Below are positions 1 to 5,654 of a stretch of 7,282 bases of DNA, piece after piece. Position 1 is the first letter of the stretch; the number at the start of each line of letters is the position of its first letter. The position numbers were made by a program, and so were the translations under genes. Origin of the DNA: an uncultured Collinsella sp. (lineage in GTDB: Bacteria; Actinomycetota; Coriobacteriia; Coriobacteriales; Coriobacteriaceae). Where the stretch lies: the NCBI GenBank assembly GCA_900555955.1, contig USNA01000046.1, positions 1 through 7,282 on the forward strand. Reading direction: 5' to 3'. Below the pieces are notes generated by a model. That model searched no databases and was not told the origin of the DNA. It worked only from the letters and a program-made list of their open reading frames with translations.

Positions 1-2
1 CC

Positions 3-53
3 GGAGCGGATTCTCGAAGCGAATACGCGGACTTCCTGTCACTGGCTCCATGA
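3..53 (+). CDS. Possible C-terminal end of an upstream gene (partial)
   Basis: An open frame enters from the left edge and stops at TGA 51-53, leaving 16 residues (ending ...EYADFLSLAP). A factor-independent terminator begins 7 nt later, which is what makes this frame attractive as the true 3' end of a gene. The other two plus-strand frames are also open here but run through the terminator hairpin. The fragment is too short to identify a product, and the 5' part lies outside the window. Confidence 0.25.
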   Translation, partial: GADSRSEYADFLSLAP

Positions 54-60
54 GAGTTTC

Positions 61-99
61 GGGCTCTGTTTCCTTGTGGGACAGGGCCCGTTTCTTTTT
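61..99 (+). terminator. Rho-independent terminator of the upstream unit
   Basis: GGGCTCTGT (61-69) pairs with ACAGGGCCC (81-89), a 9-bp stem with one G-U pair, followed by GTTTCTTTTTA. It separates whatever lies upstream from the accessory genes that follow. Confidence 0.75.
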
Positions 100-147
100 A
101 GCTAGGCGCCTACGTGGTCTTGTTCCATTTTCCCGTCACCTGCAATA

Positions 148-164
148 ACCAAGCAATGCTTGGT
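148..164. promoter_or_regulatory. Perfect 8+8 bp palindrome, possible operator
   Basis: ACCAAGCA (148-155) and TGCTTGGT (157-164) are exact reverse complements around a single central A. The odd-centred 17-bp symmetry is typical of sites for dimeric repressors. It lies 91 bp upstream of the first accessory gene. I see no convincing -35/-10 pair: TTGTTC (120-125) with CAATAA (143-148) is only a weak candidate. There is no T-run, so a terminator is unlikely. Operator function is inference. Confidence 0.35.
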
Positions 165-254
165 CGTTGGATATAGCTTTGTAAAAGAGAATGGAGTCAA
201 CAAAGCCAACGAAACGGAATCGCTGGCATCAGGTCTAGGGAAAGGAAGAAGACC

Positions 255-926
255 ATGATTCACTCTCTTTGCGACATTGCCGGCAGGGACAGGGCAACAG
301 ATAAGCCGATCATCAGCATCCGTGCCATGGATATGCAGGTGCAGCTGCTGCGCTATTTTCGCGATTATGGTTTGGATAACGATCCGGATTGGCGCGAGTC
401 CCTCGATGCCATTCTCGAGTCACAACGAGAAGACGGTTGTTTTCCTCTGAGCAGCGATTGCCATATGCCCAGTGATGCACGTGTCGATTTTCTCTATCGA
501 CCTACGTACGCTTGCTGCCAGATCATGATGCGAGCCCTATTGGGTGGAAAGCTATCGGACGAGCAGGGGTAACGCGTCAAAACTGCCCTGTCTCGCGGCC
601 TTGCTTTTTCCTGCGGGCGCGGCCTTAATGGCCACGGTATCGAAGATCTTGAGCGGCAGTGCGAGGACGTTGCCGATTTTGGTCATGCGGGGATTACGGA
701 AATAGCTGAGCGTTATCCCATGCTGTGTCCCGAGTTTTTCTCCCTTATTAATAAGATTGGAGACGAATACGTTGAGCGAATCGCCAACGGGGATGTGATT
801 TACTACTTTGGATCAAATCTTGCACAGAAGATTTTGACGGCGGCCGAGTCCCTGGGCCGGACCAATCTGTCGCTCGACAAAATCCAACGCTATCTTGAGA
901 TGGACTCGAAGAGAGAAAATCGATAG
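255..926 (+). pseudogene. Unrecognised gene interrupted by one in-frame TAA
   Basis: A single reading frame of 223 codons starts at ATG 255, preceded by an AGGAAG-type ribosome-binding site, and ends at TAG 924-926. It is broken only by TAA at 570-572 (codon 106). No base is inserted or lost: the frame continues at once as RVKTALSRGLAF with unchanged protein-like composition. A CAA-to-TAA transition would explain it and would restore ...DEQGQRVKTAL. The first half carries QREDGCF (residues 57-63) and YRPTYACCQIMMRALL; the second carries CGRGLNGHGIEDL (about 120-132). A Q-x-x-D-G-x-F motif and a G-x-G-x-x-G-H-G segment are reminiscent of alpha/alpha-toroid proteins such as prenyltransferase-like repeats, but I do not recognise the family. 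It lies 29 nt before the next gene in the same direction, probably one operon. Alternatives are programmed readthrough, two separate proteins (105 residues, then a restart at 720 or elsewhere), or a sequencing error. Confidence 0.6.
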
Positions 927-955
927 GTTAAAGATTAGAAAGGCGGGCGCCGCCA

Positions 956-1954
956 ATGCTGCTTGGACAGTACATAAAAAGAAACATGCCAGATGCGGTC
1001 GAGCTCAACGATATGATTTCCCGTCCAGGCGAGGGATATGCTATTAGCCGGATGGAGGCTGCGCCCGTCGACACGGGGGCCTTGCGTATGCATATCAAGA
1101 CGTATGCAAATGGACCCGATGGTCCATATTTGCAGGGACGCCTTGCGCTCTACCATCAGGTGCACGAGCTTTTTGCGCTGCTTGCAGCTGAGCCACCCAA
1201 CAAAGGCATGAAGGGCTACGAGCTCAAGGATTCCTTTATTGGCGGTGAAGAGGCAGACCTGATTATGCTCACCGTTTCCCACGAAGAGCGCTCGCAGGAA
1301 GACATCGCCTATAACGTTTTGCTGTGCAGCAAGAACGCGGTGGGGGAACGTCGTGCCAGGATTCGCGATGGTGTGCGTATCGGCGGCATGTGCGTAGCCG
1401 AGGAGTTTGGATATCGCGGCGAGTTCAGATCTTCGGTACACCCGCTGGCGCTGCCGCTCAATTTGAGCGAGGTCTACGTGCTTATGGATGCGCTGGCTGC
1501 CTATGAGCGCGGATGCAGCCGGTTTGATCCCCATGGTAGGATGGCTCGGCGTGTTGCAGGCATGATCAAGCGCGAGCTGAGCGGTTACGCTAAGGAGAAA
1601 CTTGGTCCGCGTTTGAAGGGGATGGGCTTTGCTCAGCTGGAAGAGGTTGACCCCATGTTTGTTCCTGATATTCCAGGGGATAAAGTGCCCGGGGGCGGGC
1701 CTTCGCAGGTTGCCAATTGGCTCTTATATGAAAAGGCTGGCCGCCGCGCACGGGTGTGTCTTGAGGACGGCAGGAGCGTGCAAGGGGTTATCTTGCCGCG
1801 AGCTGAGCTTGAGCGCTTCTTTGCGAGTCGTCCTCAAGCTGCGAGGGGCAATGCGGTCCAAGCGGATTCACGACCCAAGTGCGTCGTCTGGCGAAGCGAC
1901 GATGACTACGACGTTATTGACTGGGCTGATGTCGTGGATGTAAGGCGAGAATAG
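956..1954 (+). CDS. Hypothetical protein, 332 residues, possible regulator
   Basis: This is a full-length frame of 332 residues. No earlier start is possible because an in-frame TAA lies at 929-931. ATG 956 has only a weak purine-rich stretch upstream (about 938-943), and ATG 986 (residue 11) follows AAAAAGAAAC, so the start is uncertain. No signal peptide or membrane segment is visible. The middle (residues 65-180) is helical and ends in VHPLALPLNLSEVYVLMDAL (161-180). This resembles a segment I recall from HTH/WYL-type bacterial regulators, but no complete WYL motif or clear helix-turn-helix can be seen. Residues 195-235 are basic and helical. After a glycine-rich joint (GGGPS, 246-250), residues 252-332 look like a beta-rich module (ARVCLEDGRSVQGVIL; then DDDYDVIDWADVVDVRR). 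It follows the interrupted gene by 29 nt. Function unknown; a DNA-binding or small-molecule-sensing role is a guess. Confidence 0.7.
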   Translation: MLLGQYIKRNMPDAVELNDMISRPGEGYAISRMEAAPVDTGALRMHIKTYANGPDGPYLQGRLALYHQVHELFALLAAEPPNKGMKGYELKDSFIGGEEADLIMLTVSHEERSQEDIAYNVLLCSKNAVGERRARIRDGVRIGGMCVAEEFGYRGEFRSSVHPLALPLNLSEVYVLMDALAAYERGCSRFDPHGRMARRVAGMIKRELSGYAKEKLGPRLKGMGFAQLEEVDPMFVPDIPGDKVPGGGPSQVANWLLYEKAGRRARVCLEDGRSVQGVILPRAELERFFASRPQAARGNAVQADSRPKCVVWRSDDDYDVIDWADVVDVRRE

Positions 1955-1961
1955 ATAAATG

Positions 1962-2018
1962 TCTCGATCTGTAACACGAAGGGGCGGAAAACCGTTCGTA
2001 CTGTTACAGAAGGAGACA
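1962..2018. repeat. 57-nt hairpin element, copy 1 (imperfect)
   Basis: The left arm TCTCGATCTGTAACA (1962-1976) and right arm TGTTACAGAAGGAGACA (2002-2018) enclose exactly 25 nt. The arms match except for a 3-base block (AGG where TCG would pair). The loop contains its own small stem, CGG-AAAA-CCG, flanked by CGAA and TTCG. It starts 8 nt after the stop of the 332-residue gene, so on the + strand it would form a structured 3' end for that transcript, but there is no T-run. Confidence 0.8.
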
Positions 2019-2041
2019 TAAGCTGGGGTCTCTGCGTAATA

Positions 2042-2098
2042 TCTCGATCTGTAACAGATAGGGGAGAAAATGTTCTCTAAATGTTACAGATCGAGACA
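2042..2098. repeat. 57-nt hairpin element, copy 2 (perfect 15-bp arms)
   Basis: TCTCGATCTGTAACA (2042-2056) and TGTTACAGATCGAGA (2082-2096) are exact reverse complements around a 25-nt loop. The left arm is identical to that of copy 1, the loop has the same length with a shared GGGG-x-G-x-AAA core, and an inner GAGAA/TTCTC stem is present. The two copies are spaced exactly 80 nt apart. This is a small repeated palindromic element of the REP type or a short MITE remnant. Confidence 0.85.
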
Positions 2099-2108
2099 AA
2101 GGCGGGAA

Positions 2109-2222
2109 CGAACCCAGTCGTTTACCTTGAGCGTGGATAATCTGCCACTTTGGGTTCGAAGCCGTGCCAAAAAGAGGGAGATTATCCACGCTCGATTTCA
2201 AACGGGAGAAAATCCACGCTCG
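2109..2222. repeat. Second hairpin family with interleaved inverted repeats
   Basis: GAGCGTGGATAATCT (2129-2143) pairs perfectly with AGATTATCCACGCTC (2179-2193). A second pair, CGAACCCA (2109-2116) and TGGGTTCG (2151-2158), is interleaved with it (order A-B-A'-B'), a pseudoknot-like topology. GGGAGATTATCCACGCTCG (2176-2194) is then repeated at 2204-2222 with only TT changed to AA, a 28-nt period. No open frame is conserved across the copies. It is probably a recombined cluster of a dispersed intergenic repeat. Confidence 0.75.
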
Positions 2223-2436
2223 TTCGTGCCGGAAAAGTCCGATCGCGACCTATGTAATAGTGCAAGAGGGTCGTTATCGAAGGTCGATGCTCTAGGCGTA
2301 CTCCACCGTGCCAAAGTGTTCCCTTGGGAAATGTCACCAGCGCAGCCAAATTCACCGTCCTTCATATCTAAACTCAGTAAAACCGCAGGTCAAAGGTATA
2401 TAGATACGCCCGGCACCGTGTATCTAGAGGTTTTCG

Positions 2437-2466
2437 TTGACAGCCCCCAAGGTTGCATCGTATTAT
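2437..2466 (+). promoter_or_regulatory. Strong housekeeping promoter of the tRNA-tuf unit
   Basis: A perfect TTGACA (2437-2442) and a TATTAT (2461-2466) are separated by 18 bp, giving an expected start near 2473, about 56 nt before the first tRNA. No terminator separates tRNA-Met from tuf, so this promoter probably also supplies tuf. A 7-bp inverted repeat (2401-2426) lies just upstream of the -35 box. Confidence 0.8.
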
Positions 2467-2528
2467 CTTTTTCGTTCGCGGGGGCGGCGGTCCAAAAGAC
2501 CAAAGAACCTGCGGATACTTGAACGATT

Positions 2529-2610
2529 GGGAGTTTGCCCGAGTGGTTAATGGGGACGGGCTGTAAACCCGTTGGCTCTGCCTACATAGGTTCGAATCCT
2601 ATAGCTCCCA
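2529..2610 (+). tRNA. tRNA-Tyr (anticodon GTA)
   Basis: The acceptor arm GGGAGTT (2529-2535) pairs with AGCTCCC (2603-2609) using one G-U, and A2610 is the discriminator. The anticodon stem ACGGG/CCCGT flanks loop CTGTAAA with GTA at 2563-2565. The T arm is ATAGG-TTCGAAT-CCTAT (2586-2602). The long variable arm expected of tRNA-Tyr is present, making 82 nt. CCA is not encoded (A is followed by CCC), unlike the other three tRNAs here, so it must be added post-transcriptionally. Confidence 0.95.
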
Positions 2611-2620
2611 CCCGTCAAGT

Positions 2621-2696
2621 GCCTGTATAGCTCAGTCGGTAGAGCACTTCGTTGGTAACGAAGAGGTCACCAGTTCAAGTCTGGTTGCAGGCTCCA
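2621..2696 (+). tRNA. tRNA-Thr (anticodon GGT)
   Basis: Acceptor GCCTGTA (2621-2627) pairs with TGCAGGC (2686-2692), the discriminator is T2693, and CCA is encoded at 2694-2696. The anticodon stem CTTCG/CGAAG encloses TTGGTAA, with GGT at 2654-2656. It lies 10 nt after tRNA-Tyr and 3 nt before tRNA-Met, so the three are clearly one precursor. Confidence 0.96.
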
Positions 2697-2699
2697 TCC

Positions 2700-2776
2700 G
2701 GCGGTGTAGCTCAGTTGGTTAGAGCACACGGTTCATACCCGTGGCGTCACTGGTTCGAATCCAGTCACCGCTACCA
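2700..2776 (+). tRNA. tRNA-Met (anticodon CAT), elongator type
   Basis: Acceptor GGCGGTG (2700-2706) pairs with CACCGCT (2766-2772), the first pair being G-U. The discriminator is A2773 and CCA is encoded at 2774-2776. The anticodon stem CACGG/CCGTG encloses TTCATAC with CAT at 2734-2736. The absence of the GGG/CCC anticodon-stem pairs and of a 1-72 mismatch of the C-A kind argues against an initiator. A lysidine-modified tRNA-Ile is possible in principle but less likely. Confidence 0.9.
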
Positions 2777-2787
2777 TAGGTAACACG

Positions 2788-2818
2788 GTGGCTTCTCAAT
2801 AGTATGTTGAGAGGCCAC
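2788..2818 (+). promoter_or_regulatory. Hairpin between the tRNAs and tuf
   Basis: GTGGCTTCTCAA (2788-2799) pairs with TTGAGAGGCCAC (2807-2818): 12 bp with one wobble and a 7-nt loop. It begins 11 nt after the CCA of tRNA-Met and is followed by no T-run, so it is unlikely to stop transcription. It could protect or mark the processing point between tRNAs and tuf mRNA, or act as an attenuator. A smaller GTCCC/GGGAC hairpin (2836-2850) lies closer to the tuf start. Confidence 0.5.
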
Positions 2819-2872
2819 TATGGTATAAAGGCAAAGTCCCGTCCGGGGACGACCTGTTAAGAGGAGGGCTTT

Positions 2873-4063
2873 ATGGCCAAAGAGAAGTTTGAGCGCACTA
2901 AGCCGCATGTTAACATCGGCACCATTGGTCACGTCGACCACGGCAAGACCACGCTGACCGCCGCCATCACCAAGGTTCTCTCTGAGACCGAGGGCTGCAA
3001 GGCTGACTTCACTGCGTTCGAGAACATCGACAAGGCTCCCGAGGAGCGCGAGCGCGGCATCACGATCTCCGTCTCCCACGTCGAGTACGAGACTGCTGCC
3101 CGTCACTACGCTCACGTTGACTGCCCGGGCCACGCTGACTACGTCAAGAACATGATCTCCGGTGCTGCTCAGATGGACGGCGCTATCCTGGTCATCGCCG
3201 CTACCGACGGCCCCATGGCTCAGACTCGCGAGCACATCCTGCTCGCCCGTCAGGTCGGCGTTCCCTACATCGTCGTCTTCCTGAACAAGTGCGACATGGT
3301 CGACGATGACGAGCTCATCGACCTCGTCGAGATGGAGACCCGTGAGCTCCTCTCCGAGTACGATTTCCCCGGCGACGACATCCCCGTCATCCGTGGTTCC
3401 GCTCTGGGCGCTCTCGAGGGCGACGCCAAGTGGATGGACGCTATCCGCGAGCTCATGAAGGCCGTCGACGAGTACATCCCGACGCCTGCTCGTAACAACG
3501 ACCTCCCGTTCCTGATGGCCGTTGAGGACGTTATGACCATCTCTGGCCGTGGTACCGTTGCTACCGGCCGTGTCGAGCGCGGTGAGCTCAAGCTCAACGA
3601 GCCCGTCGAGATCGTCGGCATCAAGGATACCCAGAGCACCGTCGTTACCGGTATCGAGATGTTCCGTAAGTCCATGGACTTCTGCGAGGCTGGCGACAAC
3701 GTCGGTCTGCTGCTCCGCGGCATCAAGCGCGAGGACATCGAGCGCGGCCAGGTTCTCTGCAAGCCCGGTTCGGTTACCCCGCACACCAAGTTCACCGGCG
3801 AGATCTACGTTCTGACCAAGGAGGAGGGCGGCCGTCACACCCCGTTCTTCGATGGTTATCGTCCTCAGTTCTACTTCCGTACCACCGACGTTACCGGTAC
3901 GGTCAAGCTTCCCGAGGGCACCGAGATGGCTATGCCTGGTGACCACATCACCATCGAGGGCGACCTCATTCACCCGATCGCCATGGAGGAGGGCCTGCGC
4001 TTCGCTATCCGCGAGGGTGGCCACACCGTCGGTTCGGGCATCGTCTCCACGATCATTGAGTAA
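2873..4063 (+). CDS. tuf: Elongation factor Tu
   Basis: This is the cytoplasmic GTPase that carries aminoacyl-tRNA to the ribosomal A site. It has 396 residues, the usual family length. The P-loop GHVDHGKT is at 19-26, the effector-region RGITI at 61-65, and DCPGH at 83-87 with the catalytic histidine at 87. NKCD (138-141) and GSAL (175-178) provide guanine specificity. Domains 2 and 3 follow, with [14 protein letters not shown] (224-237), GGRHTPFF (319-326), [13 protein letters not shown] (330-342) and a C-terminal [18 protein letters not shown] 2873 is preceded by AGGAGGG (2862-2868). Codon use is strongly biased toward C-ending codons, as expected for one of the most abundant proteins. It is probably transcribed with the three upstream tRNAs, as in the tRNA-tufB arrangement of E. 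coli, since no good promoter is visible between them. It is closed by the terminator at 4091. No key residue is missing. Confidence 0.99.
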   Translation: MAKEKFERTKPHVNIGTIGHVDHGKTTLTAAITKVLSETEGCKADFTAFENIDKAPEERERGITISVSHVEYETAARHYAHVDCPGHADYVKNMISGAAQMDGAILVIAATDGPMAQTREHILLARQVGVPYIVVFLNKCDMVDDDELIDLVEMETRELLSEYDFPGDDIPVIRGSALGALEGDAKWMDAIRELMKAVDEYIPTPARNNDLPFLMAVEDVMTISGRGTVATGRVERGELKLNEPVEIVGIKDTQSTVVTGIEMFRKSMDFCEAGDNVGLLLRGIKREDIERGQVLCKPGSVTPHTKFTGEIYVLTKEEGGRHTPFFDGYRPQFYFRTTDVTGTVKLPEGTEMAMPGDHITIEGDLIHPIAMEEGLRFAIREGGHTVGSGIVSTIIE

Positions 4064-4090
4064 ATTAGCTCTTTGATTTAGCTGACTTAG

Positions 4091-4125
4091 AGAACCCGGC
4101 ACTTATAGGGTGCCGGGTTCTTTTC
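4091..4125 (+). terminator. Rho-independent terminator after tuf
   Basis: AGAACCCGGCAC (4091-4102) and GTGCCGGGTTCT (4110-4121) form a perfect 12-bp GC-rich stem with a 7-nt loop, running into TTTTC. A second hairpin, GCGGGG/CCCCGC (4129-4146), follows at once without a T-run. Confidence 0.93.
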
Positions 4126-4194
4126 TACGCGGGGCTTATTCCCCGCCGATTGCGCTTCGCTTGCCCTTAAGCCGAGCGTGAGGGATCGATTAGA

Positions 4195-4243
4195 TCTCGC
4201 TGGCTTCATTGATGTGTTCCAAATATGAATGGATCCAGCGAGA
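4195..4243. repeat. Inverted repeat upstream of the rpmG promoter
   Basis: TCTCGCTGG (4195-4203) and CCAGCGAGA (4235-4243) are exact reverse complements. An inner TTCAT/ATGAA pair (4205-4209, 4225-4229) extends the arms. It ends 22 bp before the -35 box at 4266, so a regulator site or a minor repeat are both possible. There is no T-run for a terminator. Confidence 0.45.
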
Positions 4244-4265
4244 ACCAATTGATTCGAGGTTTTCA

Positions 4266-4295
4266 TTGACAGCACTTACGTAGAGCTGATAAAGT
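4266..4295 (+). promoter_or_regulatory. Promoter for rpmG-tRNA-Trp-secE-nusG
   Basis: A perfect TTGACA (4266-4271) is followed after 18 bp by TAAAGT (4290-4295), which matches TATAAT at four of six positions. It follows the tuf terminator and precedes rpmG by 45 bp. The same -35 box and 18-bp spacing occur at the tRNA-tuf promoter (2437). A palindrome, CCCGTACGGG (4307-4316), sits just after the expected start site. Confidence 0.65.
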
Positions 4296-4340
4296 ACCAA
4301 CTCGTGCCCGTACGGGGCGGAAATGAAAGGTTCAGGATAA

Positions 4341-4490
4341 ATGCGTACTCTAGTTACTCTTGCGTGCACTGAGTGCAAGCGCCGCAACTATACGACCACC
4401 AAGAACAAGTCGAACATGCCTGATCGTATGGAGATCAAGAAGTATTGCCCCTGGTGCCGTCACCACACGCTGCACAAAGAGACTCGCTAG
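4341..4490 (+). CDS. rpmG: 50S ribosomal protein L33, zinc-binding form
   Basis: A 49-residue protein of the large ribosomal subunit. It opens [17 protein letters not shown] and ends [11 protein letters not shown], both typical of L33. Cysteines 9, 12, 36 and 39 form two C-x-x-C pairs (CTEC and CPWC), so this is the zinc-ribbon (C+) form rather than the cysteine-free paralogue made under zinc limitation in many bacteria. Basic residues fill the middle ([13 protein letters not shown]). The start ATG 4341 is the first codon of the conserved N-terminus; the ribosome-binding site is modest (AAAGG 4326-4330 or AGGA 4334-4337). It lies 13 nt before tRNA-Trp and upstream of secE, the arrangement seen in many Gram-positive genomes. 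No zinc-dependent regulatory site is evident. Confidence 0.96.
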   Translation: MRTLVTLACTECKRRNYTTTKNKSNMPDRMEIKKYCPWCRHHTLHKETR

Positions 4491-4503
4491 TCTCTAGTCA
4501 CAT

Positions 4504-4579
4504 ACGCCAGTAGTTCAATTGGTAGAGCATCGGTCTCCAAAACCGAGTGTTGAGGGTTCGAGTCCTTCCTGGCGTGCCA
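4504..4579 (+). tRNA. tRNA-Trp (anticodon CCA)
   Basis: Acceptor ACGCCAG (4504-4510) pairs perfectly with CTGGCGT (4569-4575), the discriminator is G4576, and CCA is encoded at 4577-4579. The anticodon stem TCGGT/ACCGA encloses CTCCAAA with CCA at 4537-4539. It is embedded between rpmG and secE, a conserved bacterial position, and must be excised from their shared transcript. Confidence 0.96.
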
Positions 4580-4588
4580 GTCATTATT

Positions 4589-4620
4589 CCGTAAGCTCCC
4601 AATTGGGGGCTTACGGTTTA
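4589..4620 (+). terminator. Hairpin between tRNA-Trp and secE, possible attenuator
   Basis: CCGTAAGCTCCC (4589-4600) pairs with GGGGGCTTACGG (4605-4616), 12 bp with one wobble around an AATT tetraloop, followed by TTTACTC. The stem is strong but the T-tract is short. I see no promoter in the 39 nt before secE, so full termination would silence secE-nusG. Partial termination or an RNA-processing signal is more plausible. Confidence 0.45.
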
Positions 4621-4655
4621 CTCATGTATAAGCGCATTGCGCGGAGGTAACCCAA

Positions 4656-4994
4656 ATGGCCAACAAGAAGAACAAGAAGAAGGCTCAGCAGCCGGCACCT
4701 GCCAACAACGCTGCCGCCAACTCCAAGGTTGAGGCCAAGAAGGCCGTTGCCAAGAAGAACGAGAAGGCTGCGAAGTCCAAGAAGAACGAGAAGCCTGGTT
4801 TTTTCGCCCGCACCAAGAAGTATTTCGCTTCGGTGAAGTCCGAGATGAAGCGTGTCACGTGGCCCGATAAGAAGGAGCTCGTGAACTACTCGGTCGTCGT
4901 TTGCGCTTCTCTGATCGTCGTCGGCGTCGTCATCGCTCTGCTCGATGCTGGCTTTGGCGAGGCTCTTGCTCTGTTCTCTGGATTGAGGGGCTAA
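4656..4994 (+). CDS. secE: Protein translocase subunit SecE
   Basis: The small clamp subunit of the SecYEG channel in the cytoplasmic membrane. It has 112 residues, of which the first 48 are a low-complexity Lys/Ala/Asn-rich extension. The conserved core follows: FFARTKKYFASVKSEMKRVTWP (49-70), with the family signature E-x-K-R-V-x-W-P, then the hinge DKKELVNYS. A single transmembrane helix spans about 78-97 (SVVVCASLIVVGVVIALLDA), with a short C-terminal tail. This is the one-helix form usual outside Enterobacteria. ATG 4656 is preceded by GGAGG (4643-4647). The stop is only 3 nt before nusG, so the two are translationally coupled, the classic secE-nusG pair. Confidence 0.97.
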   Translation: MANKKNKKKAQQPAPANNAAANSKVEAKKAVAKKNEKAAKSKKNEKPGFFARTKKYFASVKSEMKRVTWPDKKELVNYSVVVCASLIVVGVVIALLDAGFGEALALFSGLRG

Positions 4995-4997
4995 ACC

Positions 4998-5534
4998 ATG
5001 TCTAAGCGTTGGTACGTCGTTCACACTTACTCTGGATACGAGAACCGCGTTAAGTCCGATCTCGAGCATCGCATCGAGACTATGGGCATGCAGGACCGTA
5101 TCTTTGATATCGAGATTCCTATGGAGCGCGTCACCGAGATTAAAGAGGGTGGCAAGCGCGAGACCAAGGATTCCAAGATTTTCCCGGGTTATGTCCTGGT
5201 TCGCATGGAGATGGATGACGATGCTTGGACGTGTGTTCGCAACACGCCTGGCGTCACCGGTTTCCTGGGCGGCAATGGCAAGCCCGCTCCGCTTTCCCGC
5301 GACGAGTACAATAAGATGACTCGTCGTCCCGGTAAGGGCGATTCGCCCAAGCGTACGTCGGTTGATATTGAGGTCGGTACGTCCGTCCGCGTCACCGATG
5401 GCCCGCTTACCGACTTTGATGGCAAGGTCTCCGAGGTTAACACCGAGGCAGGCAAGCTCAAGGTCACGCTGATGATCTTTGGCCGAGAGACGCCGGTCGA
5501 GCTCGACTTTAACCAGGTCGCCGTCATCGCTTAA
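4998..5534 (+). CDS. nusG: Transcription termination/antitermination factor NusG
   Basis: NusG binds the RNA polymerase clamp, modulates pausing and elongation, and contacts Rho or ribosomal protein S10 through its KOW domain. It has 178 residues, close to the usual length. The NGN domain (about 4-105) opens with [15 protein letters not shown] (5-19) and contains FPGYVLVRM (62-70) and [12 protein letters not shown] (80-91). The linker (about 106-125) is basic. The KOW domain (about 127-178) has [18 protein letters not shown] (127-144) and ends [14 protein letters not shown] 4998 follows the secE stop by 3 nt, and the GAGGGG at the end of secE serves as its ribosome-binding site. There is no terminator-like hairpin right after it. 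Confidence 0.98.
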   Translation: MSKRWYVVHTYSGYENRVKSDLEHRIETMGMQDRIFDIEIPMERVTEIKEGGKRETKDSKIFPGYVLVRMEMDDDAWTCVRNTPGVTGFLGGNGKPAPLSRDEYNKMTRRPGKGDSPKRTSVDIEVGTSVRVTDGPLTDFDGKVSEVNTEAGKLKVTLMIFGRETPVELDFNQVAVIA

Positions 5535-5654
5535 GTTTTCGTCCGTTCGCGCGAGCGTGCTTCTTCTGTGACTGCTCATCTCAGGAGTGCTTCTAACACG
5601 TGCGTGCTTACGATATAGCAAGTACTTCACACTCGTGATTCGAAAGGAATGACC

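Larger units (their letters stand above)
1955..2436. other. Gene-free region holding two hairpin-repeat families
   Basis: No convincing gene lies between the accessory pair and the tRNA promoter. The first 268 bases are filled by the repeats listed separately (1962-2018, 2042-2098, 2109-2222). The remaining stretch 2223-2436 holds only small symmetric motifs: TTCCC/GGGAA (2319-2330) and TAGATAC (2401-2407) paired with GTATCTA (2420-2426), 10 bp before the -35 box. A 150-codon open frame spans 2070-2522, but it runs through the inverted repeats and the tRNA promoter and has no protein-like features. Confidence 0.7.

Noticed and set aside
935..1534. Minus-strand frame opposite the 332-residue gene
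   Set aside because: It has no ribosome-binding site or recognisable features, and the + strand frame is longer, fits the operon direction and has better composition.
2129..2222. CRISPR array suggested by three CCACGCTC-type units
   Set aside because: One unit is inverted, spacing is irregular, and there are no regular spacers or cas genes.
1955..2222. Insertion sequence remnant
   Set aside because: No transposase fragment or target-site duplication can be seen; the structures fit small palindromic repeats better.
2070..2522. 150-codon open frame on the + strand
   Set aside because: It overlaps the inverted repeats and the tRNA promoter, has no ribosome-binding site, and its peptide looks like translated repeat sequence.
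2700..2776. Initiator tRNA-Met
   Set aside because: The anticodon stem is CACGG/CCGTG without the three consecutive G-C pairs of initiators, and the 1-72 position is G-U.
2771..4102. Long minus-strand open frame opposite tuf
   Set aside because: It is a mirror of the strongly biased tuf codons and overlaps the tRNA-Met 3' end and the terminator; EF-Tu on the + strand is unambiguous.
4129..4146. GCGGGG/CCCCGC hairpin as an independent terminator
   Set aside because: There is no T-run after it and a complete terminator lies immediately upstream.
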